A DNA stretch of 64,000 nucleotides, taken from positions 1,240,001-1,304,000 of the forward strand of contig CP061009.1 of assembly GCA_025808375.1 (NCBI GenBank), in the 5' to 3' direction. Every line of letters begins with the position of its first letter. Positions within the stretch are counted from its first letter, which is position 1. The translations under genes and the position numbers were made by a program. Shown here piece by piece: positions 44,668 through 53,311 of the stretch. Source of the DNA: Duncaniella muricolitica. Its GTDB lineage: Bacteria > Bacteroidota > Bacteroidia > Bacteroidales > Muribaculaceae. The notes under the pieces are model-generated. The model was not told the origin of the DNA and did no database searches. It saw nothing but the letters and a program-made list of their open reading frames with translations.

Positions 44668-46281
44668 ATGATAGCTGTAAATAACTTAGGTATACAATTT
44701 GGTAAGAGGGTATTGTTTCAGGATGTTAACCTGAAATTCACCCCGGGTAACTGCTACGGTATAATCGGTGCCAACGGTGCCGGCAAGTCGACTCTCATGC
44801 GCATACTCAGCGACCAACTGACCCCGACTCACGGCAATGTGACACAGGGTCCCGGCGAGCGTATGAGCGTGCTTGAACAGGACCACTTCAAGTTTGATGA
44901 CTGTACGGTTATCGAGACAGTGCTTCGCGGCCACACCGTGCTCTGGGACATAATGCAGGAAAAAGATGCCCTCTATGCCAAGGAAGATTTCACCGACGCC
45001 GACGGCATACGTGCCTCCGAGCTTGAGGAACGTTTCGCCGAGCTCGAGGGATGGAACGCCGAGAGCGAGGCCGCCGCGCTGCTCAGCGGTCTGGGCATAC
45101 GTGAGGACAAGCATTACACCCTCATGCGCGACATGAGCGGTAACGAAAAGGTGCGTGTGCTTCTGGCCAAGGCCCTCTTCGGCAACCCCGACAACCTGCT
45201 GCTCGACGAGCCCACCAACGACCTTGACCTCGAGACTGTGGCTTGGCTTGAGGATTATCTCTCCAAGTTTGAAAACACCGTGCTTGTGGTGAGCCACGAC
45301 CGTCACTTCCTCGACTCGGTGTGCACCCACACTCTCGACATCGACTATAACAAGCTTACACTTTTTGCCGGTAATTACAGCTTCTGGTATGAATCATCGC
45401 AGCTCGCTCTGCGTCAGCAGCAGCAGGCCAACAAGAAGGCCGAGGAGAAGCGTAAGGAACTCCTCGAGTTTATACAGCGTTTCAGTGCCAACGTTGCCAA
45501 GTCAAAGCAGACCACTTCGCGTAAGAAGATGCTCGAAAAGCTCAATGTCGAGGAGATTCAGCCCTCGTCGCGCCGCTATCCGGGCATCATATTCACCCCC
45601 AACCGCGAACCGGGCAACAAGATACTCGAAGTCAAGGGTCTCTCGGCAAGTGTCGACGGCGAGGTGCTCTTCAGCGACGTGAATTTCCAGATTGAGAAGG
45701 GTGACAAGATTGCCTTCCTCAGCCATGACCCACGTGCCATGACCGCGCTCTTCGAGATTATCACCGGCAACCGCAAGGCCGACGCCGGCACATATGAATG
45801 GGGCCAGACCATCACCACCGCCTATCTGCCTCTCGACAATACGGCGTTTTTCAACACTGACCACAATCTCGTCGACTGGCTGTCGCAATACTCGTCCGAC
45901 AACTCCGAAATCTATCTCAAAGGATTTCTCGGCAAGATGCTCTTCTCGGGCGAAGAGGTGCTCAAAAAAGCATCCGTGCTCTCCGGTGGCGAAAAGATGC
46001 GCTGCATGATAGCCCGCATGATGATGACCGATGCCAATACCCTTGTGCTCGACTCGCCCACCAACCACCTCGACCTTGAGTCGATACAGGCTTTCAACAA
46101 TACACTCCAGGGCTTCAAAGGCAATATCCTCCTTTCGAGCCACGACCACGAGTTTATACAGACTGTCTGCAACCGCATCATCGAGCTGACACCCAAAGGC
46201 ACCATCGACAAGCTCATGGACTATGACGATTACATCACCGACGCCAAAGTCCTTGCCGCCCGCGAAAAACTCTACTCATAA
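44668..46281 (+). CDS. ABC-F family ATPase with a degenerate second nucleotide site
   Basis: A 537-residue soluble protein with two ABC domains and no membrane segments, the ABC-F layout (ribosome-binding translation factors; YbiT/EttA-like). Domain 1 has a normal Walker A (GANGAGKST, 34-42) and Glu181 in LLLDEPTND, but its signature reads MSGNE (156-160). Domain 2 has a proper LSGGE (438-442), while its Walker A position reads FLSHDPRAM (350-358) and the catalytic Glu is Ser463 (VLDSPTNHLD). One composite site is thus intact and the other appears dead. The inter-domain linker (about 240-300) is charged. Start fixed by its promoter. Terminator at 46303. Confidence 0.92.
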   Translation: MIAVNNLGIQFGKRVLFQDVNLKFTPGNCYGIIGANGAGKSTLMRILSDQLTPTHGNVTQGPGERMSVLEQDHFKFDDCTVIETVLRGHTVLWDIMQEKDALYAKEDFTDADGIRASELEERFAELEGWNAESEAAALLSGLGIREDKHYTLMRDMSGNEKVRVLLAKALFGNPDNLLLDEPTNDLDLETVAWLEDYLSKFENTVLVVSHDRHFLDSVCTHTLDIDYNKLTLFAGNYSFWYESSQLALRQQQQANKKAEEKRKELLEFIQRFSANVAKSKQTTSRKKMLEKLNVEEIQPSSRRYPGIIFTPNREPGNKILEVKGLSASVDGEVLFSDVNFQIEKGDKIAFLSHDPRAMTALFEIITGNRKADAGTYEWGQTITTAYLPLDNTAFFNTDHNLVDWLSQYSSDNSEIYLKGFLGKMLFSGEEVLKKASVLSGGEKMRCMIARMMMTDANTLVLDSPTNHLDLESIQAFNNTLQGFKGNILLSSHDHEFIQTVCNRIIELTPKGTIDKLMDYDDYITDAKVLAAREKLYS

Positions 46282-46302
46282 TCATCTGAAAAGAGATACA
46301 AA

Positions 46303-46331
46303 AAAAGGGGCTGTAATGAACAGCCCCTTTT
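46303..46331 (+). terminator. Terminator after the ABC-F gene
   Basis: 12-bp stem (46303-46314 with 46320-46331), GC-rich core GGGGCTGT, 5-nt loop, then a T-rich tract. Classic rho-independent form. Confidence 0.9.
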
Positions 46332-46454
46332 AAGTTTTTACCATGTGTCAATGCTCAGTTAATCAACCTTCGTTTAATCCTCAATTTGAACCAATATAAA
46401 TAGCCATCAACCGGACTGAGTAAATTGAATTAGAATACTTTAATAATTATTAAT
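46332..46454. other. AT-rich region before the orphan gene
   Basis: An AT-rich 123-nt leader. TTGAATTAGAATACTTTA near 46424-46442 may be a diverged promoter but does not fit TAnnTTTG. No repeat ends or att-like sites seen. Confidence 0.35.
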
Positions 46455-46880
46455 ATGGATACACTTCCTAAGAAAAAGAAAAGATACAATCATCTGACCA
46501 TAGACCAAAGCATAGCACTCTTACCTACTGATTTTGGAAATCCTCTTAAATTGAGAGGAAACATTTATACTTCAAGTAAGGGAAACCTTTACTTTAAAGG
46601 ATCAAAAGATTACGGATATAAAAATAAAACGTGGTGGTATAGTATAAATCCATCCCTAATAAAAGAAAATAAAATAGCTTTCATAATTCTTGCGGCTGAT
46701 AAAACAGGCATTTTTATAATACCGGTTGAGAGATTCTACGCTTATCGAGAAAGACATCGAGTTGGTGCCGTACAGAATGGCGGTGAAGATTTTTCAATCT
46801 TGCGGGTTGAAGGTGGATATATTCGTCATGAGTCAAAATGTGATGATGAAGATTTGACAGAGTGTTTTATAGCTAAATAG
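46455..46880 (+). CDS. AT-rich orphan protein of unknown function
   Basis: A 141-residue soluble protein that I do not recognise. It starts with a lysine-rich stretch (PKKKKRYNHL), is rich in Lys/Tyr/Ile, and has a central hydrophobic IAFIILAADKTGIFIIPVE that suggests a small alpha/beta core rather than a membrane span. No signal peptide. Codon use is strongly A/T-ending, unlike both neighbours, and 46332-47000 is the most AT-rich stretch in the window, so recent acquisition is likely. The pattern of a small basic protein with a GIFIIPVERF-type strand could be a mobile-element cargo or a nuclease-like fold, but nothing decides this. Confidence 0.6.
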   Translation: MDTLPKKKKRYNHLTIDQSIALLPTDFGNPLKLRGNIYTSSKGNLYFKGSKDYGYKNKTWWYSINPSLIKENKIAFIILAADKTGIFIIPVERFYAYRERHRVGAVQNGGEDFSILRVEGGYIRHESKCDDEDLTECFIAK

Positions 46881-47001
46881 CCATTGATTACTGTTGTTTT
46901 AAAATAAGAAATATTAGTCTACTTTTGCGGCTTTGTAGAATTAACATTCTGAATTTTGGGAAACGGTCGCATGAAAAATATTCCACTCTCAAGACAAAAA
47001 A

Positions 47002-47050
47002 GAGAGGCTGCGCCGTAAAAAACTTCATTACGACACAGTCTCGTTTTTTT
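47002..47050. terminator. Terminator after the alcohol dehydrogenase gene
   Basis: Arms 47002-47018 and 47028-47042 pair with a few mismatches; A- and T-runs flank both ends, so it can work for the minus-strand dehydrogenase gene and for anything arriving from the left. Confidence 0.7.
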
Positions 47051-47062
47051 TGTATCTGCCGA

Positions 47063-48235
47063 TTATAGTGCTATACGATATATTTCCGCAGTGTCATTGG
47101 CCTCGAGCGGTATATATGCTCCGATTTTCGGGCCTTTGTTTTCATGCAGTTTTTTCACCATCACGGGAATATCCTCCTCTTTCACTCCAAACTCTCCGAG
47201 GCGTGACGGCAGCCCGAGCGAGGTGAAAAATTCTCTCAGACGCTCTATGCCTTCCATAGCCGCGGTCATGTCATCGTCGGCAGTCACATCGAGCACGCGT
47301 CGGGCCAGTTGAGCCACTTTGGCCGGATTGCGTTGTGCCACATAGGTCATCCATGCGGGCACCATGACGGCCAGTCCGGCCCCGTGGGCCACTTCGGGAT
47401 AGAGCGCGCTCACCTCATGCTCCATGAAGTGTGACGACCAGTCCTCGGCACGGCCCGTGCCGCACAGTCCGTTATGAGCCAGCGTGCCGCTCCACATTAT
47501 GTTGGCGCGGGCATCATAGTTGTCGGGCGTCTCGAGTGCTTTAGGTGCCTCGGTCATGATGGCTTTGATCAGCCCTTCGGCCACACGGTCGGTCACCTCC
47601 ACCTCGGGAGTGGGGGAGAAGTAGCGTTCGAAGATGTGAATCATCATGTCGCACACGCCGCATGCGGTCTGATAGGACGGAAGCGTGAATGTCAGTTCGG
47701 GGTTGAGGCACGAGAACTTGGGGCGCAGAGCCATATCCGTGCGCAGCGAAATCTTTTTCATGCCGTTGCGGTGGGTTATCACAGAGTTGCCGCTGCCCTC
47801 GCTTCCGGCAGCCGGGATGGTGAGCACGACACCTATGGGCAACGCTTTCTCCACTACGGTCTTGCCCGCATAGAAGTCCCAGAAGTCTCCGTCATACACT
47901 ATGCCTGCGGCAATGGCTTTGGCTGTGTCGATGGCCGAACCTCCGCCAACGGCTATTACACCGTCCACGCCGGCAGAGCGTCCCGCCTCGATGCCTTCAT
48001 ACACTTTTTCGTCATCGGGATTAGGCTGTACGCCATCAAGTTCGGTAAACTTTATACCCTCCTCGGCAAGTGAGGCTTTCACGCGGTCGAGCAGTCCGCT
48101 ACGCACCACGCTTCCCTTGCCATAGACGAGAAGCACATTGGTCATGCCGTGGGTTTTGGCCTGTCGTCCGGCCTCATCCTCGGCTTTTCTTCCGAAGATA
48201 TATCGGGTAGGGGTGATATATGAGAAATTGTTCAT
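47063..48235 (-). CDS. Iron-containing alcohol dehydrogenase (butanol-dehydrogenase type)
   Basis: A 390-residue group III dehydrogenase. The NAD(P) site is GGGSAIDTAKAIA at about 98-110 and iron ligands lie in the DMMIHIFERYF and EDWSSHFMEHE regions. Closest in layout to YqhD/BDH NAD(P)H-dependent aldehyde reductases that turn aldehydes into alcohols during fermentation; the physiological substrate is not clear. It stands alone, divergent from the DUF4332 gene, with its own terminator. Confidence 0.93.
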   Translation of the reverse strand: MNNFSYITPTRYIFGRKAEDEAGRQAKTHGMTNVLLVYGKGSVVRSGLLDRVKASLAEEGIKFTELDGVQPNPDDEKVYEGIEAGRSAGVDGVIAVGGGSAIDTAKAIAAGIVYDGDFWDFYAGKTVVEKALPIGVVLTIPAAGSEGSGNSVITHRNGMKKISLRTDMALRPKFSCLNPELTFTLPSYQTACGVCDMMIHIFERYFSPTPEVEVTDRVAEGLIKAIMTEAPKALETPDNYDARANIMWSGTLAHNGLCGTGRAEDWSSHFMEHEVSALYPEVAHGAGLAVMVPAWMTYVAQRNPAKVAQLARRVLDVTADDDMTAAMEGIERLREFFTSLGLPSRLGEFGVKEEDIPVMVKKLHENKGPKIGAYIPLEANDTAEIYRIAL

Positions 48236-48274
48236 GATAAATAATTATGTTTTTTCGGTCACGATTGCTTCCCG

Positions 48275-48282
48275 CAAAAATA
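48275..48282 (-). promoter_or_regulatory. -7 box of the alcohol dehydrogenase gene
   Basis: Minus-strand TATTTTTG fits TAnnTTTG, 39 nt before the ATG at 48235. No TTG at the usual distance. Confidence 0.45.
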
Positions 48283-48423
48283 GCGAAAATAATCATATCA
48301 CCTCCACTCAAAACAAAAAACTTTCACTTCTTCCCGACTTCAGGTCTCTCATTCCGCAACCACCCTCGCAGCTCGGTTGTTTATATATCAAGTAAGCATC
48401 CAACTAACTAAAACCTCTTTCCT

Positions 48424-48831
48424 ATGGCTTATAAGATAGAACAAATCGAGGGTATAGGCGAGTCATATGCCCGCAAACTCGAAAGTATCGGTATCTCAAC
48501 CACCGAACAGTTGTTGACTGTGTGTGCCAAGAAGTCGGGCCGCGAGAAAGTCAGCGAGCAGACTGGCATCAGCGAGAAACTGATACTGAAATGGACCAAT
48601 CACGCCGACCTATTCCGCATCAAGGGCGTGGCCGGACAGTTTGCCGAACTTCTTGAAGCTGCCGGTGTTGACACTGTCAAGGAATTTCGTCATCGCGTGG
48701 CCGCAAACCTTTATCCGCGGTTTGTCGAGGTAAACGGGCAGAAACACCTCTGCGGACGCGTGCCCTCCGAGACCGAGCTTGCTGGCATGATAGAGCAGGC
48801 CAAGGAGCTTCCCCCGATAGTGACATATTGA
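48424..48831 (+). CDS. DUF4332 helix-hairpin-helix protein
   Basis: A 135-residue soluble protein. Two helix-hairpin-helix-like repeats are seen: IEGIGESYARKLESIGISTT (8-27) and the weaker IKGVAGQFAELLEAAGVDTV (68-87), the DUF4332 pattern. HhH folds bind DNA or other proteins without sequence choice; the role of this family is not established. It is a single gene, convergent with mutB and ended by the 48873-48950 hairpin. Confidence 0.85.
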   Translation: MAYKIEQIEGIGESYARKLESIGISTTEQLLTVCAKKSGREKVSEQTGISEKLILKWTNHADLFRIKGVAGQFAELLEAAGVDTVKEFRHRVAANLYPRFVEVNGQKHLCGRVPSETELAGMIEQAKELPPIVTY

Positions 48832-48872
48832 TTGCCCGTGCGGCTTCCCGGAATGATATTTCCGGCCCGGAT

Positions 48873-48950
48873 GACGCACAAAAAAGATTCAAAAGAGACA
48901 ATGGTCTGTAACTGTTACAGCCTTTGTCTCTTTTGAATCTTTTATGCGTC
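48873..48950. terminator. Bidirectional terminator with nested stem
   Basis: Outer arms of about 28 nt (48873-48901 and 48924-48950) pair almost fully; an inner CTGTAAC/GTTACAG stem extends the hairpin. It separates the convergent DUF4332 and mutB genes. Confidence 0.8.
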
Positions 48951-48994
48951 AGCGCGGCGCGGGAGCATTGCTCTTCACATCACGCTTCGGTGGA

Positions 48995-51130
48995 TTATTC
49001 TCCGTCAGAGAGTATCTCAAGCATCTTGATGGCCGACACGGGAATACGTGTGCCGGGACCGAAGATAGCTGCGACGCCCGCTTTGTAGAGGAAGTCATAG
49101 TCCTGAGCGGGGATTACACCGCCGGCAGTCACGAGGATGTCCTCGCGGCCGAGTTTCTTGAGCTCCTCAATTACCTGCGGGATGAGAGTCTTGTGGCCGG
49201 CGGCGAGCGACGACACTCCGAGGATGTGGACGTCATTCTCCACAGCCATGCGGGCAGCCTCGGCCGGAGTCTGGAACAGCGGACCCATGTCGACGTCAAA
49301 GCCGCAGTCGGCATAGCCTGTGGCCACAACCTTGGCTCCGCGGTCGTGTCCGTCCTGACCCATCTTGGCAATCATGATACGGGGCTGACGGCCTTCGCGT
49401 TTTGCAAACTCCTCACACATCTGCTGGGCCTTGATAAAGTCGGGGTCCTGCTTGGTCTCTGATGAATACACGCCTGAAATAGTTCTGATTACTGCTTTGT
49501 AACGGCCTACGATTTCTTCGCAGGCATCTGAAATCTCTCCGAGGGTTGCGCGCACGCCGGCTGCCTTGACTGCAAGGTCGAGGAGGTTGCCCTCCTTGGT
49601 GCGTACACATTCGGTGATGGCCTCGAGGGCCTTCTTGACGGCTGCTTCGTCGCGGTGCTCCTTGAGGTCAACGAGACGGGCCACCTGGTCTTTTCTCACC
49701 TCGGTGTTGTCGATTTCGAGGATATCGATGGGATCTTCGTGGTCAAGACGATACTTGTTGATGCCCACGATGGTCTGACGGCCCGAGTCGATGCGGGCCT
49801 GGGTGCGGGCCGAAGCCTCCTCGATACGCATCTTGGGCAGACCGCTCTCGATAGCCTTGGCCATGCCGCCGAGCTTCTCGATTTCCTGGATGTGCTCCCA
49901 TGCGCGGTGAGCTATCTCGTTGGTGAGAGCCTCCACGTAGTATGAGCCGCCCCACGGGTCGACCTGCTTGGTCACCATGGTCTCCTCCTGGATATATATC
50001 TGGGTGTTACGTGCTATACGTGCCGAGAAGTCGGTCGGGAGTGCGATAGCCTCGTCGAGTGCGTTGGTGTGGAGACTCTGGGTGTGGCCGAGAGCCGCGC
50101 CCATGGCCTCGATACATGTACGGCCTACGTTGTTGAAGGGGTCCTGCTCGGTGAGCGACCAGCCCGAGGTCTGAGAGTGGGTGCGCAGTACGAGCGACTT
50201 GGGATTCTTGGGATTGAACTGCTTGACAATCTTGGCCCACAGCAGACGTGCGGCACGCATCTTGGCCACCTCCATGAAGTAGTTCATGCCGATAGCCCAG
50301 AAGAACGACAGGCGGGGTGCGAAGGCGTCGATGTCGATGCCGGCGTTGACACCTGCGCGCAGATATTCCAGACCGTCGCAGAGGGTGTAGGCAAGCTCGA
50401 TGTCGCATGTCGCGCCGGCTTCCTGCATGTGATAGCCCGAGATGGAGATGGAGTTGAACTTGGGCATGTTCTGCGAGGTGTACTCAAAGATGTCGGCGAT
50501 GATACGCATCGAAAATTCCGGCGGGTAGATATAGGTGTTACGCACCATGAACTCCTTGAGAATGTCGTTCTGGATCGTACCGGCCATCTCCTCGAGTTTG
50601 GCTCCCTGCTCCAGACCGGCGTTGATGTAGAACGCGAGTACGGGCAGCACGGCTCCGTTCATGGTCATGGAGACGGACATCTTGTTCAAGGGTATACCCT
50701 CGAAGAGCACCTTCATGTCCTCGAGCGAGCAGATTGACACACCGGCCTTGCCCACGTCGCCTACCACACGCTCGTGGTCGGCGTCATAACCGCGGTGAGT
50801 GGCAAGGTCGAAGGCCACCGACAGACCCTTCTGACCGGCGGCAAGGTTGCGGCGGTAGAAGGCGTTTGACTCGGCTGCGGTCGAGAATCCGGCATACTGA
50901 CGGATGGTCCAGGGGCGAAGGGGATACATCGCGCTGTACGGGCCGCGGAGGAAGGGGGGAATACCCGACACATAGTTCAGGTGCTCCAGACCTTCGAGGT
51001 CATCTTTGGTATATATGGGCTTGACGGGGATAAGCTCGGGGGTGAGCCACTCTTCCCCCTGTGTCTCGGGGACGTGACGGTCGCCGAAAGCGTCTTTTAC
51101 AATGTCAATGTCTTTGAAATTGGGTTTCAT
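48995..51130 (-). CDS. mutB: Methylmalonyl-CoA mutase, large subunit
   Basis: A 711-residue catalytic subunit that interconverts (R)-methylmalonyl-CoA and succinyl-CoA with adenosylcobalamin, part of propionate formation or use. The substrate barrel is residues about 20-560 (RGPYSAMYPLRPWTIRQYAG; HMQEAGATCDIELAYTLCDG). The C-terminal B12 domain has the base-off DxHxxG motif with His595 (DGHDRGAK). Start ATG 51130 fits the family. It is 22 nt after mutA on the same transcript. No epimerase, meaB or carboxylase gene is in the window. Confidence 0.97.
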   Translation of the reverse strand: MKPNFKDIDIVKDAFGDRHVPETQGEEWLTPELIPVKPIYTKDDLEGLEHLNYVSGIPPFLRGPYSAMYPLRPWTIRQYAGFSTAAESNAFYRRNLAAGQKGLSVAFDLATHRGYDADHERVVGDVGKAGVSICSLEDMKVLFEGIPLNKMSVSMTMNGAVLPVLAFYINAGLEQGAKLEEMAGTIQNDILKEFMVRNTYIYPPEFSMRIIADIFEYTSQNMPKFNSISISGYHMQEAGATCDIELAYTLCDGLEYLRAGVNAGIDIDAFAPRLSFFWAIGMNYFMEVAKMRAARLLWAKIVKQFNPKNPKSLVLRTHSQTSGWSLTEQDPFNNVGRTCIEAMGAALGHTQSLHTNALDEAIALPTDFSARIARNTQIYIQEETMVTKQVDPWGGSYYVEALTNEIAHRAWEHIQEIEKLGGMAKAIESGLPKMRIEEASARTQARIDSGRQTIVGINKYRLDHEDPIDILEIDNTEVRKDQVARLVDLKEHRDEAAVKKALEAITECVRTKEGNLLDLAVKAAGVRATLGEISDACEEIVGRYKAVIRTISGVYSSETKQDPDFIKAQQMCEEFAKREGRQPRIMIAKMGQDGHDRGAKVVATGYADCGFDVDMGPLFQTPAEAARMAVENDVHILGVSSLAAGHKTLIPQVIEELKKLGREDILVTAGGVIPAQDYDFLYKAGVAAIFGPGTRIPVSAIKMLEILSDGE

Positions 51131-51152
51131 ATCTTATAGGGGATGGAATGGT

Positions 51153-53015
51153 TTACTTGTTGAGCAGACGGTTGTTGAAGTCACGCAGTGTCTCGAGCAC
51201 ATTGCAGCGCACGTGTACATAGTCGTTGATGCCCAGGGCCTTGAGATCGTCCATGCATGCGGGCGCACCGGCCACTACAAACTCGGCACGGCCGTCGAGA
51301 TACTTGAACGCGGCGGGAGCATATTCGGCATACTCGTCATCGCTTGAGCAGAGCACCACGATGTCGGCACCCTTCTCGAGAGCGGCGTCCACGCCTTCCT
51401 CCACACTGTTGAAGCCGAGATTGTCGATAATCTCATAGCCGGCACAGCCGAAGAAGTTGCCCGAGAACTGGGCGCGGGCCAGACGCATGGCGAGATTGCC
51501 GATGGTGAGCATAAACACTTTGGGACGCTTGGCGGCTGCCTCGGTGGCCAGACGCAGGTCCTCAAAGTCGCTCGACGCGCGCTTGGTGGGAAGACCACCC
51601 TCGTTTTCGCAGCCATTTCCACCGTTGCATGTGCAGGGCACCGAGCCCTGAAGCTCTACAATCTTGTCGGCTGCCATCTCGTTGACGTTGGGATACTGGT
51701 TGGTGCCAAGGAGTATCTCCTTGCGCTTGGCCACGTCGGTGTGACGTTTTTCGGCACTTTCGCGCACGGCTTTCTGTACCTCTCCGTCATTGCAGCAAGC
51801 GAGAAATCCGCCCTTCTCCTCTACGTCGAGGAAGAGCTTCCATGCCTCCTTGGCGATAGCCACGGTGAGGGTCTCTACGTAATACGAACCGCCGGCGGGG
51901 TCGATTACTTTGTCAAGATGGCTCTCCTCTTTGAGCAGGTGCTGCTGGTTGCGGGCGATACGCTCTGAAAATTCGTCGGGAGTCTTGAACGGTGCGTCAA
52001 ACGGAGTGACGGTTATCGAGTCGACACCTGCGAGAGCGGCCGACATTGATTCGGTCTGGCTACGCAGCAGGTTGACGTGTGCGTCATAGAGTGTCTGGTT
52101 GAAGCGCGAGGTGGTGGCGTGGGCCTTCATCTTGGCGGCACACTCACACTCGGGCTTGTACTGGGCCACAATCTGGGCCCAGAGCATACGGGCGGCACGG
52201 AATTTTGCAAGTTCCATGAAGAAGTTGCTCGATACGCCCATATTGAACTTGATGCGGCAGGCCACTTCCGATGCGTTGCGTCCGGCCTCGGTGAGCAGGC
52301 TCATCCAGTCGGCTCCGCAAGCCAGAGCATATCCGAGTTCCTGATATATGTATGCACCGGCGTTGCTGAGCATGTCGCTGTCAACTGCAAGCACGCGCAG
52401 GCCGCGCACGTCCTTGACGGCGTCGAGCAGTTCGCCGGCCATCTTCACGAGTTCGTCGGCTGCAAAAGCCGCGCCCTTGCGCAGAGGTTTCTTGAAGGGG
52501 TTGAAGTCGATGGAGCCTTTGAAGGTCTCGGCAGTGCCGTTCTCCTTCACGTAAGCCACGAGGGCTTCGGCCAGAGGCAGAGCTTTTTTCAGGCAGCAAC
52601 TGAAGTTGATTTCGACCTTGGCGGTGTCGATGCCGTTGAGCAGTGTGGCCACTGTCTCGGCTGTCGGGGCCTGCACCTTGAATCCGAGCGAAGTCACACC
52701 CTTGGTGAGCACGTCGAGTGCTATGCGGTTGGCTTCTGCGGGTGTCTCGGCGATAATTTCCTGGCGCACAAGCCAGTTATTATCGGTGCGGGTGCCGCGG
52801 AGATAGGGATACTCTCCCGGCAGTGAATTGGTGGTGGCAAGGTCTTCGATGTCTTCGAGCCTGTACATGGGCTGTACATTGAAGCCCTCGTTGGTGCGCC
52901 ACACGAGCTTTTTGTCAAAGGGTGCACCTTTCAGGTCAGCCTCCACTTTAGCTTTCCATTCTGCAGTGGAAATCGGAGGAAACTGGTCAAACAATTTTTC
53001 TTTTTTTTCTGCCAT
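51153..53015 (-). CDS. mutA: Methylmalonyl-CoA mutase, small subunit
   Basis: A 620-residue non-catalytic partner of MutB. It has the same two-domain layout, with a shortened barrel and a C-terminal B12-like domain that lacks DxHxxG (reads LTIGNLAMRLARA there), as is normal for the small subunit. A CTCNGGNGCENEGG stretch between the domains (about 470-480) is Cys/Gly-rich and not obvious in the family. It is first of the mutA-mutB pair, with a -7 box and a 49-bp tandem duplication upstream. Confidence 0.96.
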   Translation of the reverse strand: MAEKKEKLFDQFPPISTAEWKAKVEADLKGAPFDKKLVWRTNEGFNVQPMYRLEDIEDLATTNSLPGEYPYLRGTRTDNNWLVRQEIIAETPAEANRIALDVLTKGVTSLGFKVQAPTAETVATLLNGIDTAKVEINFSCCLKKALPLAEALVAYVKENGTAETFKGSIDFNPFKKPLRKGAAFAADELVKMAGELLDAVKDVRGLRVLAVDSDMLSNAGAYIYQELGYALACGADWMSLLTEAGRNASEVACRIKFNMGVSSNFFMELAKFRAARMLWAQIVAQYKPECECAAKMKAHATTSRFNQTLYDAHVNLLRSQTESMSAALAGVDSITVTPFDAPFKTPDEFSERIARNQQHLLKEESHLDKVIDPAGGSYYVETLTVAIAKEAWKLFLDVEEKGGFLACCNDGEVQKAVRESAEKRHTDVAKRKEILLGTNQYPNVNEMAADKIVELQGSVPCTCNGGNGCENEGGLPTKRASSDFEDLRLATEAAAKRPKVFMLTIGNLAMRLARAQFSGNFFGCAGYEIIDNLGFNSVEEGVDAALEKGADIVVLCSSDDEYAEYAPAAFKYLDGRAEFVVAGAPACMDDLKALGINDYVHVRCNVLETLRDFNNRLLNK

Positions 53016-53123
53016 GATTTATGGTATTAATTCTCAGTCTTATATGTAAGGTGAAATCCTGCATTGTCCCACTCACTTGCTCGAGTAGAGACGCATCATT
53101 CCAATCTTGCAAGTTTTCAAATG

Positions 53124-53131
53124 CAAAGATA
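53124..53131 (-). promoter_or_regulatory. -7 box of mutA-mutB
   Basis: Minus-strand TATCTTTG fits TAnnTTTG, leaving a leader of about 100 nt to the mutA ATG. The -33 position falls inside the first copy of the 49-bp duplication and lacks a clear TTG. Confidence 0.5.
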
Positions 53132-53139
53132 AAAGATTA

Positions 53140-53237
53140 TTTTCTAATTAAAGAAATTTTTCCGTAAAAAACACCTCAATCCACATTCTTTTCTAATTAA
53201 AGAAATTTTTCCGTAAAAAACACCTCAATCCACATTC
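53140..53237. repeat. Exact tandem duplication of 49 bp
   Basis: Copy 1 at 53140-53188 and copy 2 at 53189-53237 are identical with no spacer. Each unit begins TTTTCTAATTAAAGAAATTT and ends CAATCCACATTC. It lies directly upstream of the mutA -7 box, so the duplication repeats upstream promoter sequence. Confidence 0.9.
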
Positions 53238-53311
53238 CCGCTCTCATTTACCTACTCATTTATTATGAGTTGCATATTGTCCGGCTGCAAGTGCTGGCAG
53301 TCGACATGTCG

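Larger units (their letters stand above)
53016..53311. other. Intergenic region upstream of mutA
   Basis: The 296 nt between the transporter's stop and the mutA start contain the mutA -7 box (53124-53131) and a perfect tandem duplication (53140-53237). I see no gene; the plus-strand frame from 53270 is a shadow of the transporter. Confidence 0.7.

Noticed and set aside
46971..47018. 15-codon frame (MKNIPLSRQ...) after a TACTTTTG box at 46920-46927
   Set aside because: Too short, runs into the left arm of the terminator, no sign of conservation can be seen.
48236..48423. Riboswitch or small RNA in the dehydrogenase/DUF4332 divergent region
   Set aside because: No strong stem set or known motif; holds only a -7 box on the minus strand.
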